Shown here piece by piece: positions 1 to 8,587 of a stretch of 64,000 nt of DNA (positions within the stretch are counted from its first letter, which is position 1; each line of letters begins with the position of its first letter). Source of the DNA: an uncultured Collinsella sp. (lineage in GTDB: Bacteria > Actinomycetota > Coriobacteriia > Coriobacteriales > Coriobacteriaceae); NCBI GenBank assembly GCA_900767675.1, contig CAAFZX010000004.1:1-64000 (forward strand). Reading direction: 5' to 3'. The notes below the pieces were generated by a model. It was not told the origin of the DNA. It saw only the letters and a program-made list of their open reading frames with translations, and did not search any database. The position numbers were made by a program, and so were the translations under genes.

Positions 1-153
1 AGCCCCTCCACCTGCGGAAACGAAGTGATGGCCAGGTGCCGGGAGCCATTTCCGCGTTGCGCTAGCTGCGGAAACGCGGGGTCCGTTCAGGCTGTTGCGT
101 TGAGATTGAAAATCAACCAATGAGTTTTAAATCCCCGTCCCAGAAAAATCATT
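1..153. other. Leading noncoding stretch
   Basis: No convincing gene is seen. The string CTGCGGAAACG occurs twice, and TTTCCGC/GCGGAAA near positions 50-75 can pair as a weak hairpin. This lies just beyond the 3' end of the minus-strand FGGY kinase gene, so a transcription terminator is possible, but there is no clear run of T. Confidence 0.3.
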
Positions 154-1644
154 CTAGGCAGTGTACGAGATGGTGGCGGCTACGGCATGACGCCAGCCGG
201 CGATCTTTTTGGCTCGCTCGTCGGCAGACATGGCAGGCTCCACGATGCCGCGGGCGCCGTAGACGTCGACGACATCGCGCGCGTACATGCCCAGCGCAAT
301 GCCGCAGGCCCAGGCCGCGCCCAGACCGCTCATCTCGTCGTTGCTCGCAATGCGGATGGGCGAGCCGACCAGATCGCTCTCAAACTGCATCAGGTACGCG
401 TCGCGCGTGGGACCGCCGTCAACACGAAGCTCGGCCAGTGCCGCGCCCGAATCCTCGACCATCGCATCGATGACGTCGAAGATCTGATAGGCGATCGACT
501 CGTCGGCGGCCTTTACGAACTCCGCACGGCCCGTGGTGCGCGTCATGCCAAAGACGCAGCCCTCGGCGTCACTCGCCCAGTGCGGCGCGCCCAAGCCGGT
601 AAACGCCGGCACAAAGTAAACGCGGCTCGCCGGATTGGCGGCAAAGCACAGGTCGGTGACTTCCTCGGGATTGTTGATGAGCTCCAGGTCGTCGCGCAGC
701 CACGTCTTGACGGCGCCGGCGTAGCTCACGTTGCCCTCGAGCACATACTCGGTCACGCCGTCCATACGCCACGCAAGCGAGCTCGAAAGCCCGTGCGAGC
801 TGGCAACGAACTCGTCGCCAACGTTCATCATGACCGAGCTGCCGGTGCCATAGGTCGCCTTGGCCATGCCGCGGCTGTGGCAGCCCTGGGCAAACAAGGC
901 GGCATGGCTGTCGCCGAGTACGCCGTGAATGGGCACGGGCGCCGGCAAAAAGCCGCCCAGGTCCGTCATGCCGAACGGGCCATCGGAATCGGTCACCTGC
1001 GGCAGGCAGGCTGCATCGACGCCAAAGGCCTCGCACACCGGCTCGCTCCAGCAGCCACGGCGCAGGTCGAAGAGCTGCGTGCGGCTGGCGTTAGACCAGT
1101 CGCAGCGAAACTCCGCGCCACCCGTGAGCGTCCAGACCACCCAGGCATCGATGGTGCCCAGACACAGCTCGCCTGCCGCCGCGGCCTCGGCAGCCGTGGG
1201 AACGTTCGCGAGAATCCAAGCCATCTTGCCCGCCGGATAGTAGGGCGAGAGCACTAGACCCGTCGTGTCGCGCACCAGCTCGGCCACGCCCTCGCGCGCG
1301 GCCAGCTCGTCGCACAGCTCGCGGGCGCGGGCGCACTGCCACACCACGGCGTCGCACAGTGGCTCGCCCGTCGTGCGCCTCCAGGCAACGGTGGTCTCGC
1401 GCTGATTGGAGATGCCGATGCCGGCGACGTCGGCCGGATCGACCCCGGTCTCCTCCACCACGGCGCGTGCCACGGCCAGCACGTTGGCGGCGATCTCGGC
1501 TGGATCATGGCTCACCCAGCCGGCCTCGTTGACAATCTGGCGATGCGGGCGATCGGCACGATGAATCAAATGGCCGCCCTCGTCCACCAGCAGCGCCTTG
1601 GTGCCCTGCGTGGATTGATCGATTCCGATGATGTATTTGCTCAT
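154..1644 (-). CDS. FGGY-family carbohydrate kinase, glycerol kinase-like
   Basis: A 496-residue sugar or polyol kinase of the FGGY family, cytoplasmic and ATP-dependent. The N-terminal phosphate-binding segment GIDQSTQGTK is at residues 7-16. Glycerol-kinase-like elements follow: SNQRETT near residue 80, SNASRTQLFDL near 185, GDSHAALFAQG near 245. The C-terminal half carries GLGAPHW and VDGGPTRDAYL. Length matches the family (about 500). It is the last gene of a minus-strand run with an isomerase and a split transketolase, 143 bp after the transketolase C-terminal gene. A hairpin in that gap may separate or stabilise the messages. The neighbours suggest it phosphorylates a ketose made by the isomerase and consumed by the transketolase. 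The closest motifs are those of glycerol kinase, so glycerol or an unusual ketose such as apulose both remain possible. Confidence 0.85.
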   Translation of the reverse strand: MSKYIIGIDQSTQGTKALLVDEGGHLIHRADRPHRQIVNEAGWVSHDPAEIAANVLAVARAVVEETGVDPADVAGIGISNQRETTVAWRRTTGEPLCDAVVWQCARARELCDELAAREGVAELVRDTTGLVLSPYYPAGKMAWILANVPTAAEAAAAGELCLGTIDAWVVWTLTGGAEFRCDWSNASRTQLFDLRRGCWSEPVCEAFGVDAACLPQVTDSDGPFGMTDLGGFLPAPVPIHGVLGDSHAALFAQGCHSRGMAKATYGTGSSVMMNVGDEFVASSHGLSSSLAWRMDGVTEYVLEGNVSYAGAVKTWLRDDLELINNPEEVTDLCFAANPASRVYFVPAFTGLGAPHWASDAEGCVFGMTRTTGRAEFVKAADESIAYQIFDVIDAMVEDSGAALAELRVDGGPTRDAYLMQFESDLVGSPIRIASNDEMSGLGAAWACGIALGMYARDVVDVYGARGIVEPAMSADERAKKIAGWRHAVAATISYTA

Positions 1645-1757
1645 GTACTCTCCTGTCTCCCCCGTCGATTCAAAAACTACAACCCGACGGACAAGGAGCG
1701 AGCGGCCGACCGGCTCATGAGAGCGCAGCCGGCCTGCTCTGAATTCAACCTAAAAGG

Positions 1758-1788
1758 ATTGGTGCAAACCTGTCCCCGATGCACCAAT
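1758..1788. repeat. Variable-stem hairpin over the tktB stop codon
   Basis: The arms ATTGGTGC (1758-1765) and GCACCAAT (1781-1788) pair perfectly over 8 bp around a 15-nt loop. On the minus strand the loop reads ATCGGGGACAGGTTT. The distal arm touches the first base of the tktB stop codon. The loop matches those of hairpins near 14.76, 23.2, 27.0 and 27.1 kb while the stem differs, so this is one member of a dispersed family. Confidence 0.7.
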
Positions 1789-2729
1789 TACTCTGCGGGA
1801 AGGAACTCGGCGACCGTCTTGGCAATACCCTCGCCGGTGAGCCCGTAGTGCGCGAAGACCTCGGGGCTCGTGCCGGTGATGACCGGCGCGTCGGGCAGGG
1901 AAAGGCACTTGACCGGACGCGGGCAATGCTCGCCCACCACCTGCGCGACCATGGAACCCAGGCCACCGAAGGGGCTGTGCTCCTCGACGGTCACGACGGC
2001 GCGCGTGGCACCGGCGGCCTCGATCACGGCCTCGGCGTCGAGCGGCTTGACGCAGTACATGTCGAGCACCGTTGCCGAGATGCCCCGCTCGGCCAACAGA
2101 TCGGCGGCGTCCACGGCATGGCGGACCATCTCGCCGGTGGCGACGATCGTCACATCGGTGCCGCGACGCACCCAGGTGGCGCGGTCCATCTGGAACGGGC
2201 ACTCGTCCTCGGTGTACACGTCCTCGACCGGGTTGCGGCCCACGCGGATGTAGGCCGGCTTGTTGTCGGCGACCAGGGCGCGCACGAGCTCGGCGGTCTG
2301 GAAGCGATCGCTCGGCAGATATACGCGCATGTTGGGAATCGCGCTCATGGCGGCGATATCCTGCGCGGAGTGGTGACTCATACCCAGGGCGCCATAGGAC
2401 ACGCCGCCCGAGATGCCGATGAGCTTGACGTTGGTGTTGGAGTACGAAACGTCGACCTTGCACTGCTCATACGAACGCGTGGTCACAAAGGACGCCGGCG
2501 AGGCGGCCCAGGCCTTCTTGCCGCACGAGGCCATGCCGGCGGCGATGCTCACCAGGTCCTGCTCGGCAATGCCGACCTCAATGGACTGCTGGGGATACTG
2601 ATCGAAGAACGGCGTGAGCGATGCGGAGCCGCGGGAGTCGGAGCACAGGACGACGATGTCTTTATCGGTTGCGGCGGCCTCGAGCAGCGTGTCGCAGATA
2701 GCCTTGCGGTTGGCGATCTTGTTAGCCAT
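1788..2729 (-). CDS. tktB: Transketolase, C-terminal (pyrimidine-binding) subunit
   Basis: A 313-residue protein equal to the C-terminal half of transketolase: the pyrimidine-binding domain followed by the transketolase C-terminal domain. The IEVGIAEQDLVSIAAGMA stretch holds the glutamate that activates thiamine diphosphate. The ATG at 2729 is chosen because AAGGAGG sits just upstream; the frame stays open beyond it without a better start. It overlaps the last codons of the N-terminal subunit gene by 8 bp, so translation is probably coupled and the two chains form one enzyme. Split transketolases are common in actinobacteria and firmicutes and often serve special sugars. Here the partners are an isomerase and an FGGY kinase, which suggests a dedicated catabolic role more than general pentose phosphate metabolism. 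Confidence 0.9.
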   Translation of the reverse strand: MANKIANRKAICDTLLEAAATDKDIVVLCSDSRGSASLTPFFDQYPQQSIEVGIAEQDLVSIAAGMASCGKKAWAASPASFVTTRSYEQCKVDVSYSNTNVKLIGISGGVSYGALGMSHHSAQDIAAMSAIPNMRVYLPSDRFQTAELVRALVADNKPAYIRVGRNPVEDVYTEDECPFQMDRATWVRRGTDVTIVATGEMVRHAVDAADLLAERGISATVLDMYCVKPLDAEAVIEAAGATRAVVTVEEHSPFGGLGSMVAQVVGEHCPRPVKCLSLPDAPVITGTSPEVFAHYGLTGEGIAKTVAEFLPAE

Positions 2730-3558
2730 TGATAGCCTCCTTATGGGCAGCGAAATCGGCGATGATCTGGGCATATTCCTCATCGTTGGGCAGGTGATGA
2801 TGCCAGGCGGCCTTGTCCTCCATAACCGACGAGCCGTAGCCCTTCACCGTGTTGAGGATGATGACCGTGGGCTTACCCTTGGTCTCGGCGGCCAGCGTCA
2901 ACGCGGCGTCGATGGCCTGGACGTCGTTGCCCGGAATGGACAGCACGTTCCAACCGAAGGCGGCCCAGCGCTCCTCCTGCGAGTCTTGCTTCATGACGTC
3001 CTCGGTGCTGCCGCTGATCTGCAGGCGGTTGCGGTCCACGAGCGCGCACAGGTTATCGAGCTGGTAGTTGCCGCCGCTCATGGCGCCCTCCCAGACCGAG
3101 CCCTCGGCAAGCTCGCCGTCGCCCATGATGGTGTAGACGCGGTAGTCGCGGCCATCCATCTTGCCGGCAAGCGCCATCCCGACGGCCACGGGCAGGCCGT
3201 GACCCAGCGAGCCCGAGTTCATCTCGATGCCCTTGAGCTTGTTGTTGGGGTGGCCGATGTAGGGGCTGCCGAACTTGGAGAAGCGGGCCTTGACGTCATC
3301 GAGGTCCAGATAGCCCTCGTGGCAGAGCACCGCGTAGTAGGCCTCCATGGCGTGGCCCTTGGAGAGTACGAAGCGATCGCGGTTGGGATCGTCGACGGTC
3401 TCGGGCGAAATGTTGAGGTGGTTGGCGTAGAGGGTCATCAGCGCATCGATGACCGACATGTCGCCGCCTATGTGCCCGCCGGCGCCAGCCATGATGATAT
3501 CGACGCAATCGCGGCGAAGGTCCCAACGCAGGGATTCAAGCTCTTCGATAGTTGCCAT
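2722..3558 (-). CDS. tktA: Transketolase, N-terminal (TPP-binding) subunit
   Basis: A 278-residue protein equal to the N-terminal, thiamine diphosphate-binding half of transketolase. Visible motifs are GHIGG (28-32), LSKGHAMEAYY (65-75), GSLGHGLP (116-123) and the metal/TPP motif GDGEL (146-150) followed by EGSVWEGA. The ATG at 3558 follows a GGAGAG ribosome site and leaves 2 bp to the stop of the isomerase gene. Its own stop overlaps the start of the C-terminal subunit gene. The tight packing means the isomerase and both transketolase chains are made from one message. The donor and acceptor sugars cannot be read from the sequence. Confidence 0.9.
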   Translation of the reverse strand: MATIEELESLRWDLRRDCVDIIMAGAGGHIGGDMSVIDALMTLYANHLNISPETVDDPNRDRFVLSKGHAMEAYYAVLCHEGYLDLDDVKARFSKFGSPYIGHPNNKLKGIEMNSGSLGHGLPVAVGMALAGKMDGRDYRVYTIMGDGELAEGSVWEGAMSGGNYQLDNLCALVDRNRLQISGSTEDVMKQDSQEERWAAFGWNVLSIPGNDVQAIDAALTLAAETKGKPTVIILNTVKGYGSSVMEDKAAWHHHLPNDEEYAQIIADFAAHKEAING

Positions 3559-3560
3559 TT

Positions 3561-4961
3561 CTACTCTCCTCGCAGGTAAGCTTTGACGTCTTCTTCGATG
3601 GGATCGTACAGGTCGGGGACAATGCCGATGTACTTGCACGCCTCGTAGAGCACCGGCACCACGTTGGCGTGGATGGCGACACAGTGGTGGATGTAGGGAC
3701 CCTCGACGATCTTGGCCTCGAGGCGCTTGAGGTTTTCGACCTCGACCCACAGGTAGGTGCCCATGCCGGCCGGGCCGTCGATGCCGCGGGCGTTGCCCAG
3801 CAGCAGCGAGTACTCGCCGTTGTCGCCGTCAAAGCGGGCAAGGGTGAGGTCGCCGTGCTTGGCCTCGGCCGTCAGCGCGCCGGGGTGATCGAAAGCCAGC
3901 GGGTAAGTGAGCTTGGGCTTGACGGCCGCGCAGCTGCAGGGCCAGGGGCCGCAGTGCTGCAGCAGCTCGCCGTTCTCGTTGTCGGGATGACGCACGGTCC
4001 AGTCGGCAAACATGCCGCGGTGACGGCCCAGGTCGGCGGCCTCGACCATCAGCGCGGTGATGGCGCCGTGGATATCGGTCTCGCATACGATAGGAATGCC
4101 CATCTCGTTGAGGATGGCGTTGGCGGCGCAGGGCATAATGCCCAGCTCGTCCTGCAGAGCGTTCCAGCACTGAATGGCACCGGCGTTGCAGCCATACTTC
4201 TCGACCAAGCGCTTCATGGCGATAGCAAGACCGGCGACCGCGGGGACCTTGTCCTCGGGAATGCAGATCTCAAAGCTGTCGGCAATGTGGGCGAGCATGG
4301 AGGCCATGGCCTGCTCGTCGACCTGGGCGTCGCGCACAGCCTGGACAAGCTCGGTCATGGGGATAGGCGAAAGCTGAATGTTGAACTTCTCGAGCAGCTC
4401 GCCCTCGTTGCACATGGTCGACCAGAAATCGAACGGACGGGTGGCCATCTGCAGGATGCGGGTGTGCTTGAAAGTCTTGACCACGTTGCACACGGCCAAA
4501 AAGTCCCAGACACCGCGCTCGAACTCGGGATCGGTCAGACGGCAGTTGGTCATGTAGGTGAAGGGAACCTGGAAGCGACGCAGGACCTTGCCGGTCGCGA
4601 ACAGACCGCACTGGCTGTCGCGCAGACGAGTGCCGTCGGGCTCGGGGCGCTCGTCGCGCGGGCCCCACAGCAGCACGGGCAAGCCGAGCTCGCGGGCAAG
4701 GCGGGCGCAGACATACTCGGTACCAAAGTTGGCGTGGCAGAGCATGATGCCATCGACGCCCTCGGCGCGGAACTTCTCGACGATAGGCGCGATATGGCTG
4801 TCGTCGAACAGCAGGCCCTCGTCGTTGATGTCGTCGATATCCACGATGTCGACGCCGATCTCGCGCAGACGATCAGCCGTCAGGCCGCGATACTTGATCG
4901 CGTCCGGCGCGCTAAAGATGCTGCGGCGCGTGGGTACAAAGCCGAGCTTGATCTTATCCAT
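3561..4961 (-). CDS. L-fucose/L-arabinose isomerase-family protein
   Basis: A 466-residue cytoplasmic protein of the L-fucose/L-arabinose isomerase fold, which interconverts aldoses and ketoses using a divalent metal. Typical parts are the N-terminal sugar-binding half with NFGTEYVCARLARELGLPVLLWG near residues 98-120, and the central segment ICIPEDKVPAVAGLAIAMKRL followed by NALQDELGIMPCAANAILNEMGIP and ETDIHGAITALM. It begins the operon that continues with the split transketolase and the kinase. Its promoter region holds several copies of a TCTGTTTA element shared with the promoter of the neighbouring LacI gene. The family is broad (fucose, arabinose, and many members without known substrates), so the sugar is not assigned. 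Together with the kinase and transketolase, D-apiose is one candidate substrate. Confidence 0.75.
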   Translation of the reverse strand: MDKIKLGFVPTRRSIFSAPDAIKYRGLTADRLREIGVDIVDIDDINDEGLLFDDSHIAPIVEKFRAEGVDGIMLCHANFGTEYVCARLARELGLPVLLWGPRDERPEPDGTRLRDSQCGLFATGKVLRRFQVPFTYMTNCRLTDPEFERGVWDFLAVCNVVKTFKHTRILQMATRPFDFWSTMCNEGELLEKFNIQLSPIPMTELVQAVRDAQVDEQAMASMLAHIADSFEICIPEDKVPAVAGLAIAMKRLVEKYGCNAGAIQCWNALQDELGIMPCAANAILNEMGIPIVCETDIHGAITALMVEAADLGRHRGMFADWTVRHPDNENGELLQHCGPWPCSCAAVKPKLTYPLAFDHPGALTAEAKHGDLTLARFDGDNGEYSLLLGNARGIDGPAGMGTYLWVEVENLKRLEAKIVEGPYIHHCVAIHANVVPVLYEACKYIGIVPDLYDPIEEDVKAYLRGE

Positions 4962-4983
4962 GTACGTCCTCCCCTAATCACAT

Positions 4984-5050
4984 GTTCAGTAAACAGACGC
5001 ATGTTTCGTTTTGTTCTGTTTACTAAATGTTTTACTCTTCTGTTTAGAAG
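4984..5050. promoter_or_regulatory. Putative LacI-type operator cluster upstream of the isomerase operon
   Basis: AGTAAACAGA (4988-4997) and TCTGTTTACT (5015-5024) form a perfect 10-bp inverted repeat with a 17-bp spacer. A third copy, TCTGTTTAGA, lies at 5039-5048, and TAAATGTTT lies between them at 5024-5032. The complement of TCTGTTTAGA and the TAAATGTTT string recur upstream of the LacI gene at 6311-6333. This fits binding by that regulator. Binding itself is inferred. Confidence 0.55.
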
Positions 5051-5128
5051 TTTAGCGCGAAATACCCGTAGACGGTAGAGAAATCAGCCTAAACGGTATG
5101 TAAACAAACTGAACATACAAGGGGAACA

Positions 5129-5156
5129 AAAAGAGGGCCCCGAAGGACCCTCTTTT
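5129..5156 (-). terminator. Intrinsic terminator of the LacI gene
   Basis: AAAGAGGG and CCCTCTTTT pair around a short loop; a run of T follows on the minus strand. It lies 60 bp past the LacI stop codon and upstream of the isomerase promoter region, so it separates the two units. Confidence 0.75.
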
Positions 5157-5218
5157 AAATGGCGTTGTATTTGCCGTCCCAGCGTGCTTTGACGCGACGC
5201 AAACGATGCCGCCTTCGC

Positions 5219-6229
5219 CTAGATTTCGCGCACGCTCTGGCGCTCGACAAAATAGGTCGACACGGCCGTTTTGCAGGTATAGCTCTTGGGATTGCGGATG
5301 TTGCCCACCAGACGGCGCACCGCGATCTCGCCCACCTCGTGTTTGGGAACATGCACCGTGGTGAGCGGCGGGTTGGAGAAGGCGCCCAGAGACAGGTCGT
5401 CAAAGCCGATGATCGAGACATCCTCGGGCACGCGTATGCCGTGCTCGTTCAGCGCGCGCATGGCACCTACGGCGAGCACGTCGTTCTCGGCGAAGAAAGC
5501 CGTTGGCAGGTCGTCGTGCGAGACGCTGTCGAGCCACACACCCATGTCGCGATAGGCGCCTTCGAGTGTGGTGCCCAGCGTGACACGCCATGCCGGGTTG
5601 GCCTCGAGGTCCGCATCCTCAAGCGCTTGACGATAGCCGCGCTCGCGATCCTTAAAGTTGCGGATACGAAGGTCGCCAGCCAGATAGCCGATTTGCTTGT
5701 GACCTTTCTCGATAAGGTAGTCCACGGCGCGCAGTACCGAATCGGTATTGGCAATGACCACGGCATCAAAGTATTGACGATCGCTCCAGCCGTCGAGCAC
5801 GATCAGGTGAGCGGCAGCGTTGGCAAACAAGGCGTAGTCTTCCTCACCCAGCTCGGTACCCATCAGCACGATGGCGGCAGACGGATCGGCAATCAGGCCC
5901 TCGACCTGCGGGCGCACGGCGTCCAGGTCGCTAAAGTCGAGCGAGACAAAGCTCGTGCTCATGCCGTGGCGACGCGCCTGGCGCTCCACGCCCTCGATGA
6001 CTGCGGGATGAAAGGTGCTCTCGTCCAGAATGGCGCCCGTCTTGCGCGCGAGCACAAACTGGATGCTCTCGAGCTGCGTCGACTGCTGATAGCCGAGCGA
6101 CTGCGCGCACTCCAGGATGACCTTGGCGGTCTCCTCGCTCACGCTGCGCTTGCGGTTGAGCGCGTTGGACACGGTCGCAGGAGAGAAACCGGTGATGCGG
6201 CTGATCTCGCGAACACTTGCTTTGGCCAT
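5219..6229 (-). CDS. LacI-family transcriptional regulator
   Basis: A 336-residue DNA-binding regulator. Residues 6-35 form the LacI helix-turn-helix (VREISRITGFSPATVSNALN), followed by the hinge and a periplasmic-binding-protein-like ligand domain (QIGYLAGDL, AFFAENDVLAVGAMRAL, DVSIIGFDDLSLGAFSNPPLTTV). The ATG at 6229 is preceded by GGGGGAAC, and the helix-turn-helix begins directly after it, whereas the longer frame adds an unrelated 27 residues. It lies upstream of the isomerase-transketolase-kinase operon on the same strand but with its own promoter and terminator. Shared TCTGTTTAGA/TAAATGTTT elements in both promoters suggest it controls itself and the operon in response to the sugar or a phosphate derivative. 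Confidence 0.9.
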   Translation of the reverse strand: MAKASVREISRITGFSPATVSNALNRKRSVSEETAKVILECAQSLGYQQSTQLESIQFVLARKTGAILDESTFHPAVIEGVERQARRHGMSTSFVSLDFSDLDAVRPQVEGLIADPSAAIVLMGTELGEEDYALFANAAAHLIVLDGWSDRQYFDAVVIANTDSVLRAVDYLIEKGHKQIGYLAGDLRIRNFKDRERGYRQALEDADLEANPAWRVTLGTTLEGAYRDMGVWLDSVSHDDLPTAFFAENDVLAVGAMRALNEHGIRVPEDVSIIGFDDLSLGAFSNPPLTTVHVPKHEVGEIAVRRLVGNIRNPKSYTCKTAVSTYFVERQSVREI

Positions 6230-6310
6230 TGTTCCCCCTAGTAACGGTCGCGGTCGAGCATCGTGGCCTGACCGCCCCGTGACTCGACAACTAAACGACC
6301 GCAAATTCAA

Positions 6311-6345
6311 TCTAAACAGAATAGTAAATGTTTAATAGCTAGTTT
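6311..6345. promoter_or_regulatory. Putative autoregulatory operator of the LacI gene
   Basis: TCTAAACAGA at 6311-6320 is the exact complement of TCTGTTTAGA at 5039-5048. TAAATGTTT, also present in the isomerase promoter, follows at 6325-6333, and CTAGTTTAG lies just downstream. TAAACA (6313-6318) and TGTTTA pair around a 10-bp spacer. The stretch is AT-rich and ends about 80 bp upstream of the LacI start codon. Confidence 0.5.
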
Positions 6346-6432
6346 AGCCTGTTGTCAAGCGAAGCGACGCGACTATTCCCCCAACGGGCGTATTTACTCG
6401 GTAGCTAATCTGGAACGGGGCACAGAAACCGT

Positions 6433-7407
6433 TTAGCCAAGGATGCGAGCCATGCGTGCCTTAAACTCCACGAGGAAACGTGGGGCGTCCACGGTGAGCG
6501 CCACGAGCGCGCTCTTATCTGGATCGGACAGACGGTGCTCGTCGCAGATGGTGCGGCCGCGATACTCGCCCAGCAAGTCAACACGCAGGTTACAGCCGAG
6601 CGCACCCACGAGCGTGGGATCAATCGCCACGGCAACCGCCAGCGGATCGTGCAGCGCGCAGCCGCCCAGGTAGGGGGCGTTCATCTCGTACGAGCCAATG
6701 TAGTGCTCCACCATGCTCGCGAACGCGCAACCGGCCATAGTGCCCGAGCCCGTCCAGCCGGCAACGTCGCGGCGCGTGAGCACCACGCGGTGCGTCACAT
6801 CCAAGCCCACCATAGTGAGCTTGCGGCCCGAACGCAGCACGGCATCGGCCGCCTCGGGATCACTTGCCATATTGGCCTCGGCGCCCGCGCTCACGTTTCC
6901 GGGCACGGTAAGCGCACCGCCCATCACGACCACGCGACCGATAGACATCATCGCCGCCGCATCGCGCTCTAGGGCAAGCGCCAGATTGGTGAGCGGGCCG
7001 GTCGCAACGTAGACCAGATCGAGGCCATAGGTACGCGCGGCATCAATCAGGTAATCGACCGCCGCATTGCCATCGGCCGACGTCGCGCCCACCGGCTCGT
7101 ACGGCGAGGCGGGCACGCTTGCGCCGCCGATGCCGTTCTTGCCGTGGATAAGCGTGGTGGACGCCGGCGGCGTGTAGGGTTCGGTCGCCTTCATGGGACG
7201 ATCGGCGCCCAGGTACACCGGCACCTCGGGACGACCCAACAGGTCGAGCACCGCCAAGCAGTTGTGCGCCGACTGCTCGACGCGCACGTTGCCAAAGCAC
7301 GTGGTGATGCCGACGAGCTCCACCTCGGGGCTCGCGATGGCATAGGCGAGCGCCATCGCATCGTCCACGCCCATATCCAGATCAAGGATCAGCTTCTTGG
7401 TTGCCAT
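6433..7407 (-). CDS. Inosine/uridine-preferring nucleoside hydrolase family protein
   Basis: A 324-residue hydrolase that splits the N-glycosidic bond of ribonucleosides to free base and ribose. The family's calcium-binding signature DxDxGxDDA is present as DLDMGVDDA at residues 9-17, and the TGPLTNLALAL and VVMGGA segments in the middle match the family, as does the later HDPLAVAVAIDP. Length (about 310-330) is normal. The gene lies 30 bp downstream of a ribokinase gene on the same strand, so the ribose released would be phosphorylated by the adjacent enzyme. Base specificity cannot be read from the sequence. Confidence 0.9.
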   Translation of the reverse strand: MATKKLILDLDMGVDDAMALAYAIASPEVELVGITTCFGNVRVEQSAHNCLAVLDLLGRPEVPVYLGADRPMKATEPYTPPASTTLIHGKNGIGGASVPASPYEPVGATSADGNAAVDYLIDAARTYGLDLVYVATGPLTNLALALERDAAAMMSIGRVVVMGGALTVPGNVSAGAEANMASDPEAADAVLRSGRKLTMVGLDVTHRVVLTRRDVAGWTGSGTMAGCAFASMVEHYIGSYEMNAPYLGGCALHDPLAVAVAIDPTLVGALGCNLRVDLLGEYRGRTICDEHRLSDPDKSALVALTVDAPRFLVEFKARMARILG

Positions 7408-7437
7408 TGTTCTACTCCGCTTCTCCGTCTTTATCGT

Positions 7438-8400
7438 TTAACCAAACCAATGTTCAACTTCGGCACGCGTGGGAATTGATTGCTGAGCGCCCAGGCGCGA
7501 CACCGTCACCGCCGAGGCGCGAGCACCCGCCGCCATGCACTCAAAGAGCGGCAGGCCCTCCAGACGAGCCGCCGCCAACGCGCCGATAAACGTATCGCCC
7601 GCGGCCGTCGTATCGACCACCGCGCTCGAAAGCGCCGGCATGCGCAGCGGCTCACCGCCATCGCCGAGCGTAACCGAGCCGGCGCCGCCCAACGTGATGA
7701 CCGCAGCCCCGGCGCCCTTGTCGAGCAGCGCATTGAGCGCGGCGACGCAACTCGCATCATCCGTGGGCAGAATGCCCGTCAGTACCTGGCACTCGGTCTC
7801 GTTGGGGCAGACCAGGTCGACCGCTGGCCACGCTCCTGCCGGCAGGTCGCAGGCGGGCGCCGGGTTAAAGATCGTATAGAACCCCAGCTCGTGAGCGCAA
7901 GCAAGCACCCCGGCCGTCGCCGCAAGGTCACATTCGCCCTGGGCGATAAAGACGCCGCCAGCAGCCGGGGCAATCTCGCTGGCATCGCCGTCGAGCTCGT
8001 CGGCCACCAAGCGCCTCAGTGCGCGGGCAACGTCCTCGCCCGCAAGCGCATGGTTGGCGCCCGGCGACAGCACGATGCGGTTGTCGCTCTCACAGCGAAT
8101 GATAGTCGCAGTACCGGTCTCCACGTCGTCGAGACGTGTCACGAACTCAACGCCCACGCCGGCATCTTGGAGCCCTGCCACAAGCGCATCGCCAAAGGTA
8201 TCGCGCCCAACAGCGCCGATCATGCACGTGCGCGCACCCATGCGCGCAGCGGCAACGGCCTGATTGGCTCCCTTACCGCCGGCGTTGGTGATAAAACCGC
8301 TGCCACCGACGGTCTCGCCCGCGCGCGGCATGCGCTCGCACGCCACCGAAAGGTCCATGTTCATGCTGCCGAACACCGCAACGATGCTGTGATCCGCCAT
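7438..8400 (-). CDS. rbsK: Ribokinase (PfkB family)
   Basis: A 320-residue PfkB-type sugar kinase that converts ribose to ribose 5-phosphate. The N-terminal GSMNMDLSVACERMPRAGET, the first PfkB signature GGKGANQAVAAARMG near residue 42 and the second signature with the catalytic aspartate, DTTAAGDTFIGALAAA, are all visible. The ATG at 8400 has GAGGAGG just upstream; the longer frame adds a basic tail without homology features. It is the first gene of a two-gene unit with the nucleoside hydrolase. The pair would salvage ribose from nucleosides. Confidence 0.9.
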   Translation of the reverse strand: MADHSIVAVFGSMNMDLSVACERMPRAGETVGGSGFITNAGGKGANQAVAAARMGARTCMIGAVGRDTFGDALVAGLQDAGVGVEFVTRLDDVETGTATIIRCESDNRIVLSPGANHALAGEDVARALRRLVADELDGDASEIAPAAGGVFIAQGECDLAATAGVLACAHELGFYTIFNPAPACDLPAGAWPAVDLVCPNETECQVLTGILPTDDASCVAALNALLDKGAGAAVITLGGAGSVTLGDGGEPLRMPALSSAVVDTTAAGDTFIGALAAARLEGLPLFECMAAGARASAVTVSRLGAQQSIPTRAEVEHWFG

Positions 8401-8587
8401 GGAAACCTCCTCGTCTTCAGGCTTTGCGCCCACCGTCGACCAACGATTGTGCACTCTCGCACCCCCTATAACTTTAGTCCACTTTGATGTGGACGCGCGC
8501 TTGAGCTTGCGCCAGCAGCAAGCATTCACAGGGGCAGGCAGCTACAATGAATACGTGCTGATTATTCTCGTCATTGGATGATGTTTT

